Of a stretch of 23,917 bases of DNA, positions 12,905 through 22,083 are shown piece after piece; positions within the stretch are counted from its first letter, which is position 1; each line of letters starts with the position of its first letter. Under the pieces are notes generated by a model, which was given only the letters and a program-made list of their open reading frames with translations, was not told where the DNA came from and made no database searches. Position numbers and translations under genes: made by a program. The stretch is from a virus, in IMG/VR virus record IMGVR_UViG_3300025617_000115, positions 1 through 23,917 of that record; one strand, written 5' to 3'.

Positions 12905-15900
12905 CTATAAATTCGGATCGCCCACTGCGAATAACGTCTTTAATATTGTACCACCACTTGACTTAATATGCAAGGTCACTTGGTCTTTTAATTGATCTTT
13001 TCCTACTGCGTCATCAGCAATATTTGTCTGCTTAACCGTACCGGCACCAAGGACTGCCGATGTGATAGCACCTGCTTTAAAGTGTTCAGATCCAATTGTA
13101 TTATCTACAATTTTATCTCCAGTTACTGCGTCTGCCGCAATTGCGGCAGTATCAACTGCTTCATTTGCTAATTCATCCGCACCAACAGAGTTCGTTGCAA
13201 GGTGAGTTGACGTGACACTGCCTGTCGCAAGACCAAGTGCCACATCGTCAACATCACCGGATCCATCGATAGTGAAACTTCCAGTAACCACACCTTCATC
13301 AAATGTAATTGTTCTTGCTGTTGCCCACTTCGATGCTGTTGAAGCATTACCACTTAATGTCGCAGTAATAGTTCCTGCAGAGAAATTTCCTGATGCATTT
13401 CTTGCCACAACTTTGCTTGCTGTGTTATTTGGTGTAGCATCAACAGCAAATGTTTTGTCGGCAGATCCGTTAAATGCAGATCCTGTTAAATAACTTCCGG
13501 GTGATACACTATGTCCTACTTGAGTTGCAGTTCCTTCAAAATTAGAAGCAATTACAGTTCCAGTTCCAAATGTCCATTTATTTGCAGTTTCATCCCACAA
13601 TAAACTTACATTTGTTTCAGTTCCTCTTTCAACTGAAAATCCTGCGTTTTCACTTGGTGTTCCTGTTTCATTAGAATTTAAAACAATTACACTGTCTTCG
13701 ATGTTGACTTGTTCTGCTGATTTAAACACTGCAGAACTTCCGCCAGTCATGATCAAATTTCCTGCAAGAACAATGTTCTCTGAAACATTCAACTGTCCTG
13801 CAATTGTCACATCATCAGGTAAACCTATGGTAACCGCACCACCAGTCCTAGAAACATTAACTTCATTTGCTGTCCCTGATACTGACAGAACAGCACCACT
13901 TGATCCACCTGCTAAACTTACATGTCCGTTAGAAGCAACTGCAAATGAAACTGGATCAAAAGATGCAATACCATGCACCGCACGAGCAGCCAATGGAATA
14001 CTGTTGGCAACAACTCCTGTTATTTGACCCTTTGCGTTGACTGTGATTGTCGGTACCTGAACACCATCACCATACGTTCCCGCAGTAAGATCTGCAACAT
14101 CCGCAAGTTGAGAAGTAGACACCCCTCCACTTTTAATAGATACTGCACCCGATTGCACACCAAAGTCATTCGAATTGAAACTAGCAATACCTTTAACTGA
14201 CGTTGTTGCATCTGGGACAGAAGCAGTAAAATCACTACCATCTGCTGTTCCAATTGTAAATGTTCCTGTTGCGTATGTAAATGATGAAACACCTGCAACC
14301 GTCGCAGTTTCTATAGCAGTCACAATCCCTTTATCGTTTACCGTAACAACTGGAATTGCAGTAGAACTGCCATACTGTTGTGCCGTAAGGTCTGCTACAG
14401 TTTCTAGCATATTACTGCTAATAGTTCCATCGCTGATGGTGTTATTTGCATGCAGTTTATTATTTTTTCCTATGATATTTGTTGTACCATCATAGAGAGA
14501 ACCGGAAAGATACAGATTATTCCACTGACTAGATGCCGATCCAATATTCCGTGTTCCTGTTGGAATAATGTTGCTATCGATTGATGCATTGATTGTAACA
14601 GTATCACCAGATGCATCACCAATGTCAACATCACCCTGAAGATCTGTTGCTCCAGTAACAGTTAAATCAGTAAATGTGCCTTCTGGTGCAGATACTGCAG
14701 TACCAGTTGCAAGTGATACATTCCCTCGTACAGTAAGAGAACCATTAATTGTTGCGTTATTATCTACAAAAAGATTGTTGGCATATGCATTGTTAGCATA
14801 AACGGCATTCCATCTTTCAGATGTCGAACCTAGATCGTAATGACCATCACCATCGTCAACATCAGGAGTTAGATCACCTCGTATATCTGTATCGATTTCT
14901 AACCATGAACTATTGACTCGCATGTTGCCGTCAAATGTAGAAAGACCTTCAACCGAAACGTTTGCAAAATTACCTTTGACTGTAATGGTATCTGTTGACG
15001 CATCACCGAGTTCAATGTCACCAGATAAGAATGTATTTCCTGTGACTACTAATTCATCTTGGAATGCGGCATTAGAAGAGAATACAGTGTTTCCGTTATG
15101 TACGGTTTTCCCTGTAACAGTGACTGTGTTGGAGAATGTTGCACTACCTGTAAGAGTGGTAGAACCTCCGATAGTCAAGTTTCCATTAGCATTTAGATTC
15201 TGTGAAACACCAAGTCCTTTAAATACACCCGCACCACCGTTTGTAGTGTCCGCCCAAACTGTACCCCATTTACGAGTCTGTGAACCAAGATTACCCGCGG
15301 CATCCGTCTTAGGAATTAATGATGTTGATACACCCTGACCTGAACCTGTTGCAATTGATAGTTCGTCAATGTTCGCAACACCGTCTACCCACAAATTTCT
15401 CCACTCACGATTAGGCGCACCAAGATCGTGTTGATCATCTTGTCCAAGTTCTGGTAAAATATTTCCAGATGAAGATACTCCACCCAATTCAACGTTGGAT
15501 GTTAAACTTAATCGTCCATCAGAATCTACAGAGAAAATTTCTGTATTCGTAGAATCCGTGATAACAAACTTAGAATCACCATCATCATCAACTAGAGATA
15601 GATAAACATCAGATTCACCGATTGCACCAGATGCCATAAAAAATCTTGCTCGATCCACACCGTTAGACAAGATAAGATGCGGAGAGTCGTTATTGTCACT
15701 GAATGTAGTGTTCGCACCAGAAAGAATCAGGTGCGCAGAATTTGATGATAGGTCAGCAAGATCTCTTAGAGTCAAAGATTTGAAGTTTAGAACATCGTTC
15801 TCATCTTCCATTCTGAGGAACTGTCCTCTGACACCTCCTGTCATTCTGATTCTAGAAATGTCTCCCATGATGAGTCGATTCGCACCAGAGGTTGCAAAAT

Positions 15901-16213
15901 TTACATTTCCTTGAAATATTGTATTAGACGTTACTGATAAAGTGGTTGCATTAATAGTAGCATTGGAGTAAACATTCAACCAAGAACCATCATCTGATGT
16001 ATTACCAGATCTAAGATTATTTGTTCTTAAAACACTAGAACTGAAAGTACCACCAACATGCGCATCACCTTTAGAAAACCCTCCACGATTAGAATCTCCA
16101 CCGGGGTTAACTGTGATAACATTATTGGAAATAACAGTCGCAATAAGATTAGTGTTTAATCTCCACGTCTCAAAATTGTCTGTTAAATTAGTATTTGAAA
16201 TAGATACTGTCAT
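12905..16213 (-). CDS. Large tail fibre-like structural protein built of repeats
   Basis: This 1102-residue protein is dominated by G, S, T, N, V and D. Its N-terminus (MTVSISNTNLTDNFETWRLN) is a short attachment domain. At least four imperfect copies of a (D/N)(L/I)G(S/A)xxxxWxx(L/V)(Y/W) module start near residues 263, 308, 458 and 553, separated by shaft-like strands. Two KGIASF/HGIASF segments (near 671 and 747), each following a G-I-V/Q-I-T-G/A stretch, repeat in the second half. The C-terminus has tandem DAVTGDKI-type units (about 1020-1085), the usual beta-helical ladder of phage fibres. The ATG overlaps the previous stop by 4 nt. Fibre identity is inferred from composition and repeats; receptor unknown. 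Confidence 0.78.
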   Translation of the reverse strand: MTVSISNTNLTDNFETWRLNTNLIATVISNNVITVNPGGDSNRGGFSKGDAHVGGTFSSSVLRTNNLRSGNTSDDGSWLNVYSNATINATTLSVTSNTIFQGNVNFATSGANRLIMGDISRIRMTGGVRGQFLRMEDENDVLNFKSLTLRDLADLSSNSAHLILSGANTTFSDNNDSPHLILSNGVDRARFFMASGAIGESDVYLSLVDDDGDSKFVITDSTNTEIFSVDSDGRLSLTSNVELGGVSSSGNILPELGQDDQHDLGAPNREWRNLWVDGVANIDELSIATGSGQGVSTSLIPKTDAAGNLGSQTRKWGTVWADTTNGGAGVFKGLGVSQNLNANGNLTIGGSTTLTGSATFSNTVTVTGKTVHNGNTVFSSNAAFQDELVVTGNTFLSGDIELGDASTDTITVKGNFANVSVEGLSTFDGNMRVNSSWLEIDTDIRGDLTPDVDDGDGHYDLGSTSERWNAVYANNAYANNLFVDNNATINGSLTVRGNVSLATGTAVSAPEGTFTDLTVTGATDLQGDVDIGDASGDTVTINASIDSNIIPTGTRNIGSASSQWNNLYLSGSLYDGTTNIIGKNNKLHANNTISDGTISSNMLETVADLTAQQYGSSTAIPVVTVNDKGIVTAIETATVAGVSSFTYATGTFTIGTADGSDFTASVPDATTSVKGIASFNSNDFGVQSGAVSIKSGGVSTSQLADVADLTAGTYGDGVQVPTITVNAKGQITGVVANSIPLAARAVHGIASFDPVSFAVASNGHVSLAGGSSGAVLSVSGTANEVNVSRTGGAVTIGLPDDVTIAGQLNVSENIVLAGNLIMTGGSSAVFKSAEQVNIEDSVIVLNSNETGTPSENAGFSVERGTETNVSLLWDETANKWTFGTGTVIASNFEGTATQVGHSVSPGSYLTGSAFNGSADKTFAVDATPNNTASKVVARNASGNFSAGTITATLSGNASTASKWATARTITFDEGVVTGSFTIDGSGDVDDVALGLATGSVTSTHLATNSVGADELANEAVDTAAIAADAVTGDKIVDNTIGSEHFKAGAITSAVLGAGTVKQTNIADDAVGKDQLKDQVTLHIKSSGGTILKTLFAVGDPNL
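14505..15427 (-). repeat. Imperfect protein-coding repeat modules in the fibre gene
   Basis: Four in-frame modules of about 20 codons encode DLGAPNREWRNLWVDG, NLGSQTRKWGTVWADT, DLGSTSERWNAVYANN and NIGSASSQWNNLYLSG. They are diverged at the DNA level and unevenly spaced, so they look like old duplications or exchangeable shaft modules. One related copy lies near residue 93 of the 937-residue protein encoded at 1906-4719. Confidence 0.65.
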
Positions 16214-16416
16214 TTACTTATCTCTGTAATGAGTTTATGAAGCATGGATTTTATTTCATTTATTTCTTGCTTCATTTGGTTTATCTCAGATTGTTTATTT
16301 TTTTCAATCTCTCGCCTCATTCTGTATCGATCAAGGGATGTCAAATCAGTATTTAACACCGCCTTTGTTTCAACATCCCTAACAAGATCCTCATTATCTA
16401 CTATTTTACACTTCAT
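16210..16416 (-). CDS. Small coiled-coil protein
   Basis: This is a 68-residue protein. Residues 1-30 (MKCKIVDNEDLVRDVETKAV, then LNTDLTSLDR) form a polar head, and residues 31-66 form a heptad-like helix rich in E, K, I and M (NQMKQEINEIKSMLHKLITE). It is coupled on both sides: TAATG overlap with the DUF4815 gene and ATGA overlap with the fibre gene. Small coiled-coil proteins in this position are common in T4-like marine phage structural clusters; a role in linking or trimerising the flanking proteins is possible. The tight coupling on both sides supports a real gene rather than a chance frame. Confidence 0.7.
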   Translation of the reverse strand: MKCKIVDNEDLVRDVETKAVLNTDLTSLDRYRMRREIEKNKQSEINQMKQEINEIKSMLHKLITEISK

Positions 16417-19400
16417 TATTTTTGCAACGCAATTGCTCTCATGTCTTTAACTAAAGGAACAATGTTTGTTCCCGAACTTGTCAAAACTATTTTAATAGCA
16501 AATGTATTGTATGTGTGATGCACAGATCCGTCTCCAGATCTATATGCAACAACTCCACTATTAGCACTATTTAGTCGTGCATGAGAGTTAGCTGTGGTCA
16601 AGAACCCTTGTCCGTTAGTATTTGCTGAGAACCCATATTCATATTCTATAATATCAGTTCTATCAACCGAATCTGATCTAGTTTCCGCACTTGTAATTTG
16701 CGTTAACGGAGTAAAATCTTTTAAGGAAAGATCTTCTGCATCGGATGGATTATGAATTTTTGCGTAAACCTTAACATCGGTTCCTGAAGGTTTCCATGCA
16801 CTAACAAATACTTTAAGATCTTCTGCATCGTTTCCTCTAGCAAGTTCGACTGGTCTTGTAATATATCTTACAAGTGCATTTCCAACTTCTTTGTGTTCAT
16901 CAATCGAATCATTGTTAATTTTATTTTCAAGAACGATGGCATTGCATCTAGATGTATCGACAATAGGAGAAACATAAGTATCTGTTGTATTCAGAGATCC
17001 TTTAAACACTAAAGTTTTCTTAGAAGTCGCAACAGGTGATAAAGCATCTCCCGGAGTATGTCCGAATACTTTTTTCTCAGAATCTATAAAATCATTTTCC
17101 TCAGAGATGTTCACAGATCTATAAGAACTGTTGATTACACCAGAAGTTGAAGTTGTTCTGACCGACCAAGTTGCACTAGTGTTAGCATATGTCAACTGAG
17201 GAATCTTAGGAACAACGGTGTTCATAATAACATTATCGACTGATTCAATAGTCGCAGTCGCAAGAGACGATACTCCTCTAATGTTATCACCTGCTGAAAA
17301 CCCTCCTGTTGAATTTTCAATATGAATTTTTCGATTCGTAGTATCTATAAATTTAACAAAACCTCTCTCAGTACTGCCTGTTTTCTGAACCTTTTCTCCG
17401 AGTTTAAATGAACCAGTAATTGTGGAGTAAGTAAAGAAATCGATATCATCATTTTCAATATAAACAGTTCCTGTACTTCTAGTAAAGTTAGCACGGTAAA
17501 GTTTAAACTTAAGATCTTCACTTTGAATTGGAGACCAAGTTTTGTCGTTTGCTGAAGTAAACAATATACCAGTAGCAGGCTGTTGGTGAATCAATTCGTT
17601 GGTGTCAACGTCTTGTTGTCCAAGTTTTCCGACCCACAAAGCATACTCATCCGTGTTACCACCCGGTAGAATTGTGATTGCATAATCTTTTTGATTCTGC
17701 AAAAATACTGGAGACGCAAATTCAAAAGTTGTTGCATTTGTTGCCACCGATGTACTTACCACAACAGCACTTGCTTGTAATGTTTTAGAACCATATGGCA
17801 CAATAATTTCTGTTGGGAAACCATTTTCAACTTCACGAATTTGTACTGTAACAGGATATGTGCTAGATTTCTTGCCAAAGAAAAGATCCAGTTTTGTGAT
17901 AAACACACCCTCAGAATCACCGACATTAACTGAGAATGTTTGTGACAGAGGATCATGACGAGTCGTTGTGGTTGTTACAGTTGTTACAGTTCTGTTCCTA
18001 GAAACTCTTTGGTCTGAAAGTTGCGGAACCTTCATACTAATACTAGCACCTCTTTGAGAGATGTCTAGTTGAATAGCAGTGTAATCTCCATGTGCAGAAG
18101 TAGTGATCAGATCAGATTGCGTGATAGTATTGGCAACATCTTTTAGAGTAAACCGCTTTGTTCCAATTCTAAATTTTAAGTTATCATCATTTGGAATTCT
18201 AAAGTTTGCATACAAAGTACCAGTGCTATCTGTGATGAGATCCGATCCTTCAGAAGCAGTATTAGCATGACTTGCGTCAGCAGGTGTAACATAACCAGAA
18301 ACAAGTTCATCCTCAAAATAAGGATATACTCTTGTGTTTGGTTTCATTCTATACGCAGTAATCTCAACATTTCTTGATCTAATATAATCACGAGTCGCAA
18401 CATTTGTGACCATGTTACCAAGATCAAAAGTTTCTGTTGAAGGACTCATCGTTGTTTGAATGCCACGTTGAATTTGGTCTGACTGAGTTGTAGTCGTGGT
18501 GATCCGTGTCATCCGGTTTGGCATTGTACTGGTAGATGAAGATGACGAACTAGTTGTTTGCCATGCACCCCAATCAATTCCTGTGACACCAGTACGTCTT
18601 GCAATTTCTTCAATAGCATTGTACATACCATCAAAATCAACTTGAACATCTGGTAGTTCAGTGATGTCTGGAGTATTATCCATTGAAGGGTTTAGTTCGA
18701 TTTCACCCTCCCAATTAAATGTCAATTCTTGAACAGGATTACGTAGCTTCGATGCATAATTTTGATCGATAAAACTAGAATGAGTGTAAGTCAAACAAAT
18801 TAAATCACCTTTCTTAACTACATTGGTTGACGTTAGTGTCACGTCATTTGATAATCCAACATCAACTCGATTAAATGAAGGACGCAACTCTGTTCTGTTT
18901 CTGTCAATAGCAGCTCGATACCCAACTGCTTTAGTGTCAGAGATATTGTGACCATCGAAATTATCTACCAAGAAACCATTTTTGAATCTATCCAATCCAG
19001 ATTCACCAAAGATTTGTTTATTTCGGGCAGATGTTTCTAATGCATTCAGAGATGAATAATATTCTAAATTTTTAACTCTTTGATCAACAGCACGTAGATC
19101 TTTCATAGTATATCTACGATTATTGATTATGTTCAGTCCTACTCTATAATCGAACCTATCAGAACTTTTCGCTGCTTGTGGTGACAGAGAAGGAAATACT
19201 GGTATATTAAGAGTAGCAATCGACATTGCATGCGCACCACCAAATGGTTCTTGGGGAACAGGAGCAGGAATTCCCTTAACAACTTCAATGTTTCCTTCTT
19301 TCGTCAAAGTAATTTTATCTACCCGAGGAAGATAAAACTGAATATCTGTCTGGAAATTCTCATCCGGAGTAGGACAATAGGAACCAGACGAATCAATAAT

Positions 19401-22073
19401 ATATGTTGTCGCAGACGTAGGGTTAGTGATTGATGGAGTTTGGACTGCGATAGCATTAGCAGATGGAGTAATGTTGTATGATTTAGTTTGTCTAAAATCA
19501 ACAGAATCTCTTAAGTCAAATCTTTTTCCTGAGAAAGGAGAAACAAATACTGGAATTTCCTCAGTTCTAATGCTATCATCTGGAGCAGATGCGCTATCAT
19601 TAACAGGATAAGAATCTACAGAGAAGAAACCAATACCAGCCGAGGTGTCTCTTCCAAAATAATCAAATTTAACCAACAAACCTGCAGTTGTCAAGTCTAA
19701 TGAACTATCCGCCCTTAACTCTATACTAGCAGTGTCATAGTGACCATCTTTTTGACCATCATTTAAAATAAAATGTTCAGTAACATCCGTATCTGAATCG
19801 GTTACTGTAGCTGCACCACCTTTATAAATCTTAATTAATTTAAAAGCATCTGATACTCCAAGTGACCATGGACCAACAGAACTATTAGGGTGAGTAGCAC
19901 AATTAATATGGACATACTTATTGCGTTCAGCAGTTTTGGACGCAGCTACTGCACTTGATCTATTAATATCGAAATAGACAGATGCGGCAAAATCACTTGA
20001 TAAGTTTGCTTGTTGTAGATTTATATTGTGCTGAGTGGATGTGGATTGGAATTGTCCGTTCGACACTGTATCAAAAACGTGTCCTTTCGGAAATCTTGTT
20101 GCATGAGCTAAGGTTGCTGAACTCGTTTCCATTGTGGGACTAAGACTATTCACAGTCAACACAGTGTCACTAGTGATGGTATCAATGATTCCAATATGAG
20201 TGTTAACTCCTTGCACAATTTTTATAACGTCACCGGATTTATAAGATTGCAAGAAAGTTGTCGATCCACCAGTAACCGTAGTTCCACTTACGTCTGCAAT
20301 GTGACCAGTATGAGGTTCCGTATCAACTTGATCTCTTGCAACAATTATAATGTTTCTTTCGTCAGTATTTGTGAGAGGTGTTCCGGTATCATTGAGTGTC
20401 TCTGTGCCACCTGCATGTGCTGTATTTGGTGTGACCGTTGCAGTTCCCGATGCATCAAAACTAACAGTTTTTTCTGTTCTTACAACAAATTGAGTATCAA
20501 CAACATTATCTTCATCTTTTAATGTTTTTGTTCCTGTTTGAGTAAACGGAAATACCATGGTTTTTAATGGAGTGTCTTGTAGAACAGCAGATCCATTTGA
20601 ATCTAATACAATGTCCGCTATTGCAGTGGCACCTGTGGAGTTTTGTTGATAGATAGATTTGACATCAGAGAACGATCTTCCTGACTCTAATTGAATGTCA
20701 AATAGATATAATCTAAATTGTCCAGTTGAAGTTCCGGGATTTCCTGAATGCCACTGGAACCCGCGAACTACAGCAGTACCAATTTCAGTTGCACCCAATG
20801 TTGACGTGTCACTAAAGTTTAATCCTGAAATTGCATTTAATGCGGTGTCATATAATCCGACCGTTCTCAAACCTTGGAAGTCCCAAGTCCCAACTTGTTC
20901 ATCAACAATAACATAATTTCCAACAGTTTGCCCGATTACTCGTGCGTCTTTAGTTTCAAAATCTGTTGCTTTATCAAAAGAACGAACTACGGTTTCGTCA
21001 ATTGAAATTCGATTGCCTCCAACGTAAGCAATCGCAGGTTCGATTTCCGCAACAAGTTTATTGATGTCTCCTGCTTCATAACGACCAAAATTATCGTTTC
21101 TTTTTAAATGTTCTCTGACTCTGATATTAAATGGTTCTGTTGCAAAGTTACCATTTGTTTCAAAAATTCTATTTGCTACGAGATCATTAACAGCACCTAG
21201 TTCTTGATTTGTTTGTTGCGTGACCAATCCTTCTTCTACATTACCAATAGAGAAGAATGTCGTAGTGTTAGCAACTGCTGACTCGATAGCACGAGTTGCT
21301 AATACGGGACTAAGTTTTAATCTGTCGGCACCCGGTGCTGAGAAATTAGTTGCCCCTGTTGCATTGTCTAATAAAGATGAATCTTCGTTAGAGTTAACTG
21401 TGGTCTCACGAGTTTCAAAACCAACTTTGTTTGAAGGAGTCGTGTTATATTTTTCTAAGATAATTCCTTGAGCATCTACATTAATAAAATGCCCTTTATG
21501 GTAAATAACCCCGTCAGAAACAGTTGCTCTTAAACCGAGTCCTGTAGAAGCAGTAGTTATGGTATTTGCGGCAACCACAAAAGAACTGTCAGATTGAGAT
21601 CTGGCAATAATTGTTTCATTGTTATCAAAAGATTTTTTAGTATTATTTGTACCGGAATTGAGGTACTGAACAAACACGGTAAGATAATTTGGTGCCGCAG
21701 CTTCAGAACCTTCTGCTACGTCAATTAATTTAGCAACGACTCCAGAAGATTCTCCTGTAATGCTAACGTTAGCAATTGTTCCGTCATTGTTTTTAAAATC
21801 CGTGACAAGCAACACTCTGTTATTAGCATCTTTGTCTCTTAATTTTACATAGTTAACTGTATCTGTATGCAGACCTACACCGGAAACTACTCGACCATCG
21901 TATACAACTTTATTTGCAAATTTTTCAATTTGATTTTGAAGAATACTTTGAAGTTGAGTTAATTCTCTTGCCTGTACCCCAAATCCCGGTCTAAAAAGAA
22001 CACGATGGTATTTCTTGTTTTCCACAAAATCATCGAAATACGGACTTTGATTTAAATTAGTTTCGAGTGCCAT
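16416..22073 (-). CDS. Very large virion structural protein, DUF4815-type
   Basis: This is an 1885-residue protein. The N-terminus (SPYFDDFVENKKYHRVLFRP, then GFGVQARELTQLQSILQNQ) is the signature I associate with DUF4815, a large tail-associated protein of T4-like phages. Residues 1374-1530 carry a second distinctive block: DPLSQTFSV, GVFITKLDLFFGKK, VQIREVENGFPTE, then TGILFTSAND and LKFKLYRANF. Between them near residues 1170-1200 is a Ser/Thr-rich low-complexity linker. The last 350 residues are beta-rich and could be the distal part. The ATG follows the gp8 gene by 10 nt with AAGGT upstream. Position next to gp8 suggests a baseplate-periphery or fibre-anchor role; that is inference from context. 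Confidence 0.85.
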   Translation of the reverse strand: MALETNLNQSPYFDDFVENKKYHRVLFRPGFGVQARELTQLQSILQNQIEKFANKVVYDGRVVSGVGLHTDTVNYVKLRDKDANNRVLLVTDFKNNDGTIANVSITGESSGVVAKLIDVAEGSEAAAPNYLTVFVQYLNSGTNNTKKSFDNNETIIARSQSDSSFVVAANTITTASTGLGLRATVSDGVIYHKGHFINVDAQGIILEKYNTTPSNKVGFETRETTVNSNEDSSLLDNATGATNFSAPGADRLKLSPVLATRAIESAVANTTTFFSIGNVEEGLVTQQTNQELGAVNDLVANRIFETNGNFATEPFNIRVREHLKRNDNFGRYEAGDINKLVAEIEPAIAYVGGNRISIDETVVRSFDKATDFETKDARVIGQTVGNYVIVDEQVGTWDFQGLRTVGLYDTALNAISGLNFSDTSTLGATEIGTAVVRGFQWHSGNPGTSTGQFRLYLFDIQLESGRSFSDVKSIYQQNSTGATAIADIVLDSNGSAVLQDTPLKTMVFPFTQTGTKTLKDEDNVVDTQFVVRTEKTVSFDASGTATVTPNTAHAGGTETLNDTGTPLTNTDERNIIIVARDQVDTEPHTGHIADVSGTTVTGGSTTFLQSYKSGDVIKIVQGVNTHIGIIDTITSDTVLTVNSLSPTMETSSATLAHATRFPKGHVFDTVSNGQFQSTSTQHNINLQQANLSSDFAASVYFDINRSSAVAASKTAERNKYVHINCATHPNSSVGPWSLGVSDAFKLIKIYKGGAATVTDSDTDVTEHFILNDGQKDGHYDTASIELRADSSLDLTTAGLLVKFDYFGRDTSAGIGFFSVDSYPVNDSASAPDDSIRTEEIPVFVSPFSGKRFDLRDSVDFRQTKSYNITPSANAIAVQTPSITNPTSATTYIIDSSGSYCPTPDENFQTDIQFYLPRVDKITLTKEGNIEVVKGIPAPVPQEPFGGAHAMSIATLNIPVFPSLSPQAAKSSDRFDYRVGLNIINNRRYTMKDLRAVDQRVKNLEYYSSLNALETSARNKQIFGESGLDRFKNGFLVDNFDGHNISDTKAVGYRAAIDRNRTELRPSFNRVDVGLSNDVTLTSTNVVKKGDLICLTYTHSSFIDQNYASKLRNPVQELTFNWEGEIELNPSMDNTPDITELPDVQVDFDGMYNAIEEIARRTGVTGIDWGAWQTTSSSSSSTSTMPNRMTRITTTTTQSDQIQRGIQTTMSPSTETFDLGNMVTNVATRDYIRSRNVEITAYRMKPNTRVYPYFEDELVSGYVTPADASHANTASEGSDLITDSTGTLYANFRIPNDDNLKFRIGTKRFTLKDVANTITQSDLITTSAHGDYTAIQLDISQRGASISMKVPQLSDQRVSRNRTVTTVTTTTTRHDPLSQTFSVNVGDSEGVFITKLDLFFGKKSSTYPVTVQIREVENGFPTEIIVPYGSKTLQASAVVVSTSVATNATTFEFASPVFLQNQKDYAITILPGGNTDEYALWVGKLGQQDVDTNELIHQQPATGILFTSANDKTWSPIQSEDLKFKLYRANFTRSTGTVYIENDDIDFFTYSTITGSFKLGEKVQKTGSTERGFVKFIDTTNRKIHIENSTGGFSAGDNIRGVSSLATATIESVDNVIMNTVVPKIPQLTYANTSATWSVRTTSTSGVINSSYRSVNISEENDFIDSEKKVFGHTPGDALSPVATSKKTLVFKGSLNTTDTYVSPIVDTSRCNAIVLENKINNDSIDEHKEVGNALVRYITRPVELARGNDAEDLKVFVSAWKPSGTDVKVYAKIHNPSDAEDLSLKDFTPLTQITSAETRSDSVDRTDIIEYEYGFSANTNGQGFLTTANSHARLNSANSGVVAYRSGDGSVHHTYNTFAIKIVLTSSGTNIVPLVKDMRAIALQK

Positions 22074-22083
22074 TTATGTTACC

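Noticed and set aside
13212-15338. Long plus-strand open frames opposite the fibre gene
   Set aside because: They mirror the repetitive Thr/Ala/Val-rich fibre codons on the other strand, lack ribosome sites and give low-complexity proteins; they are shadows.
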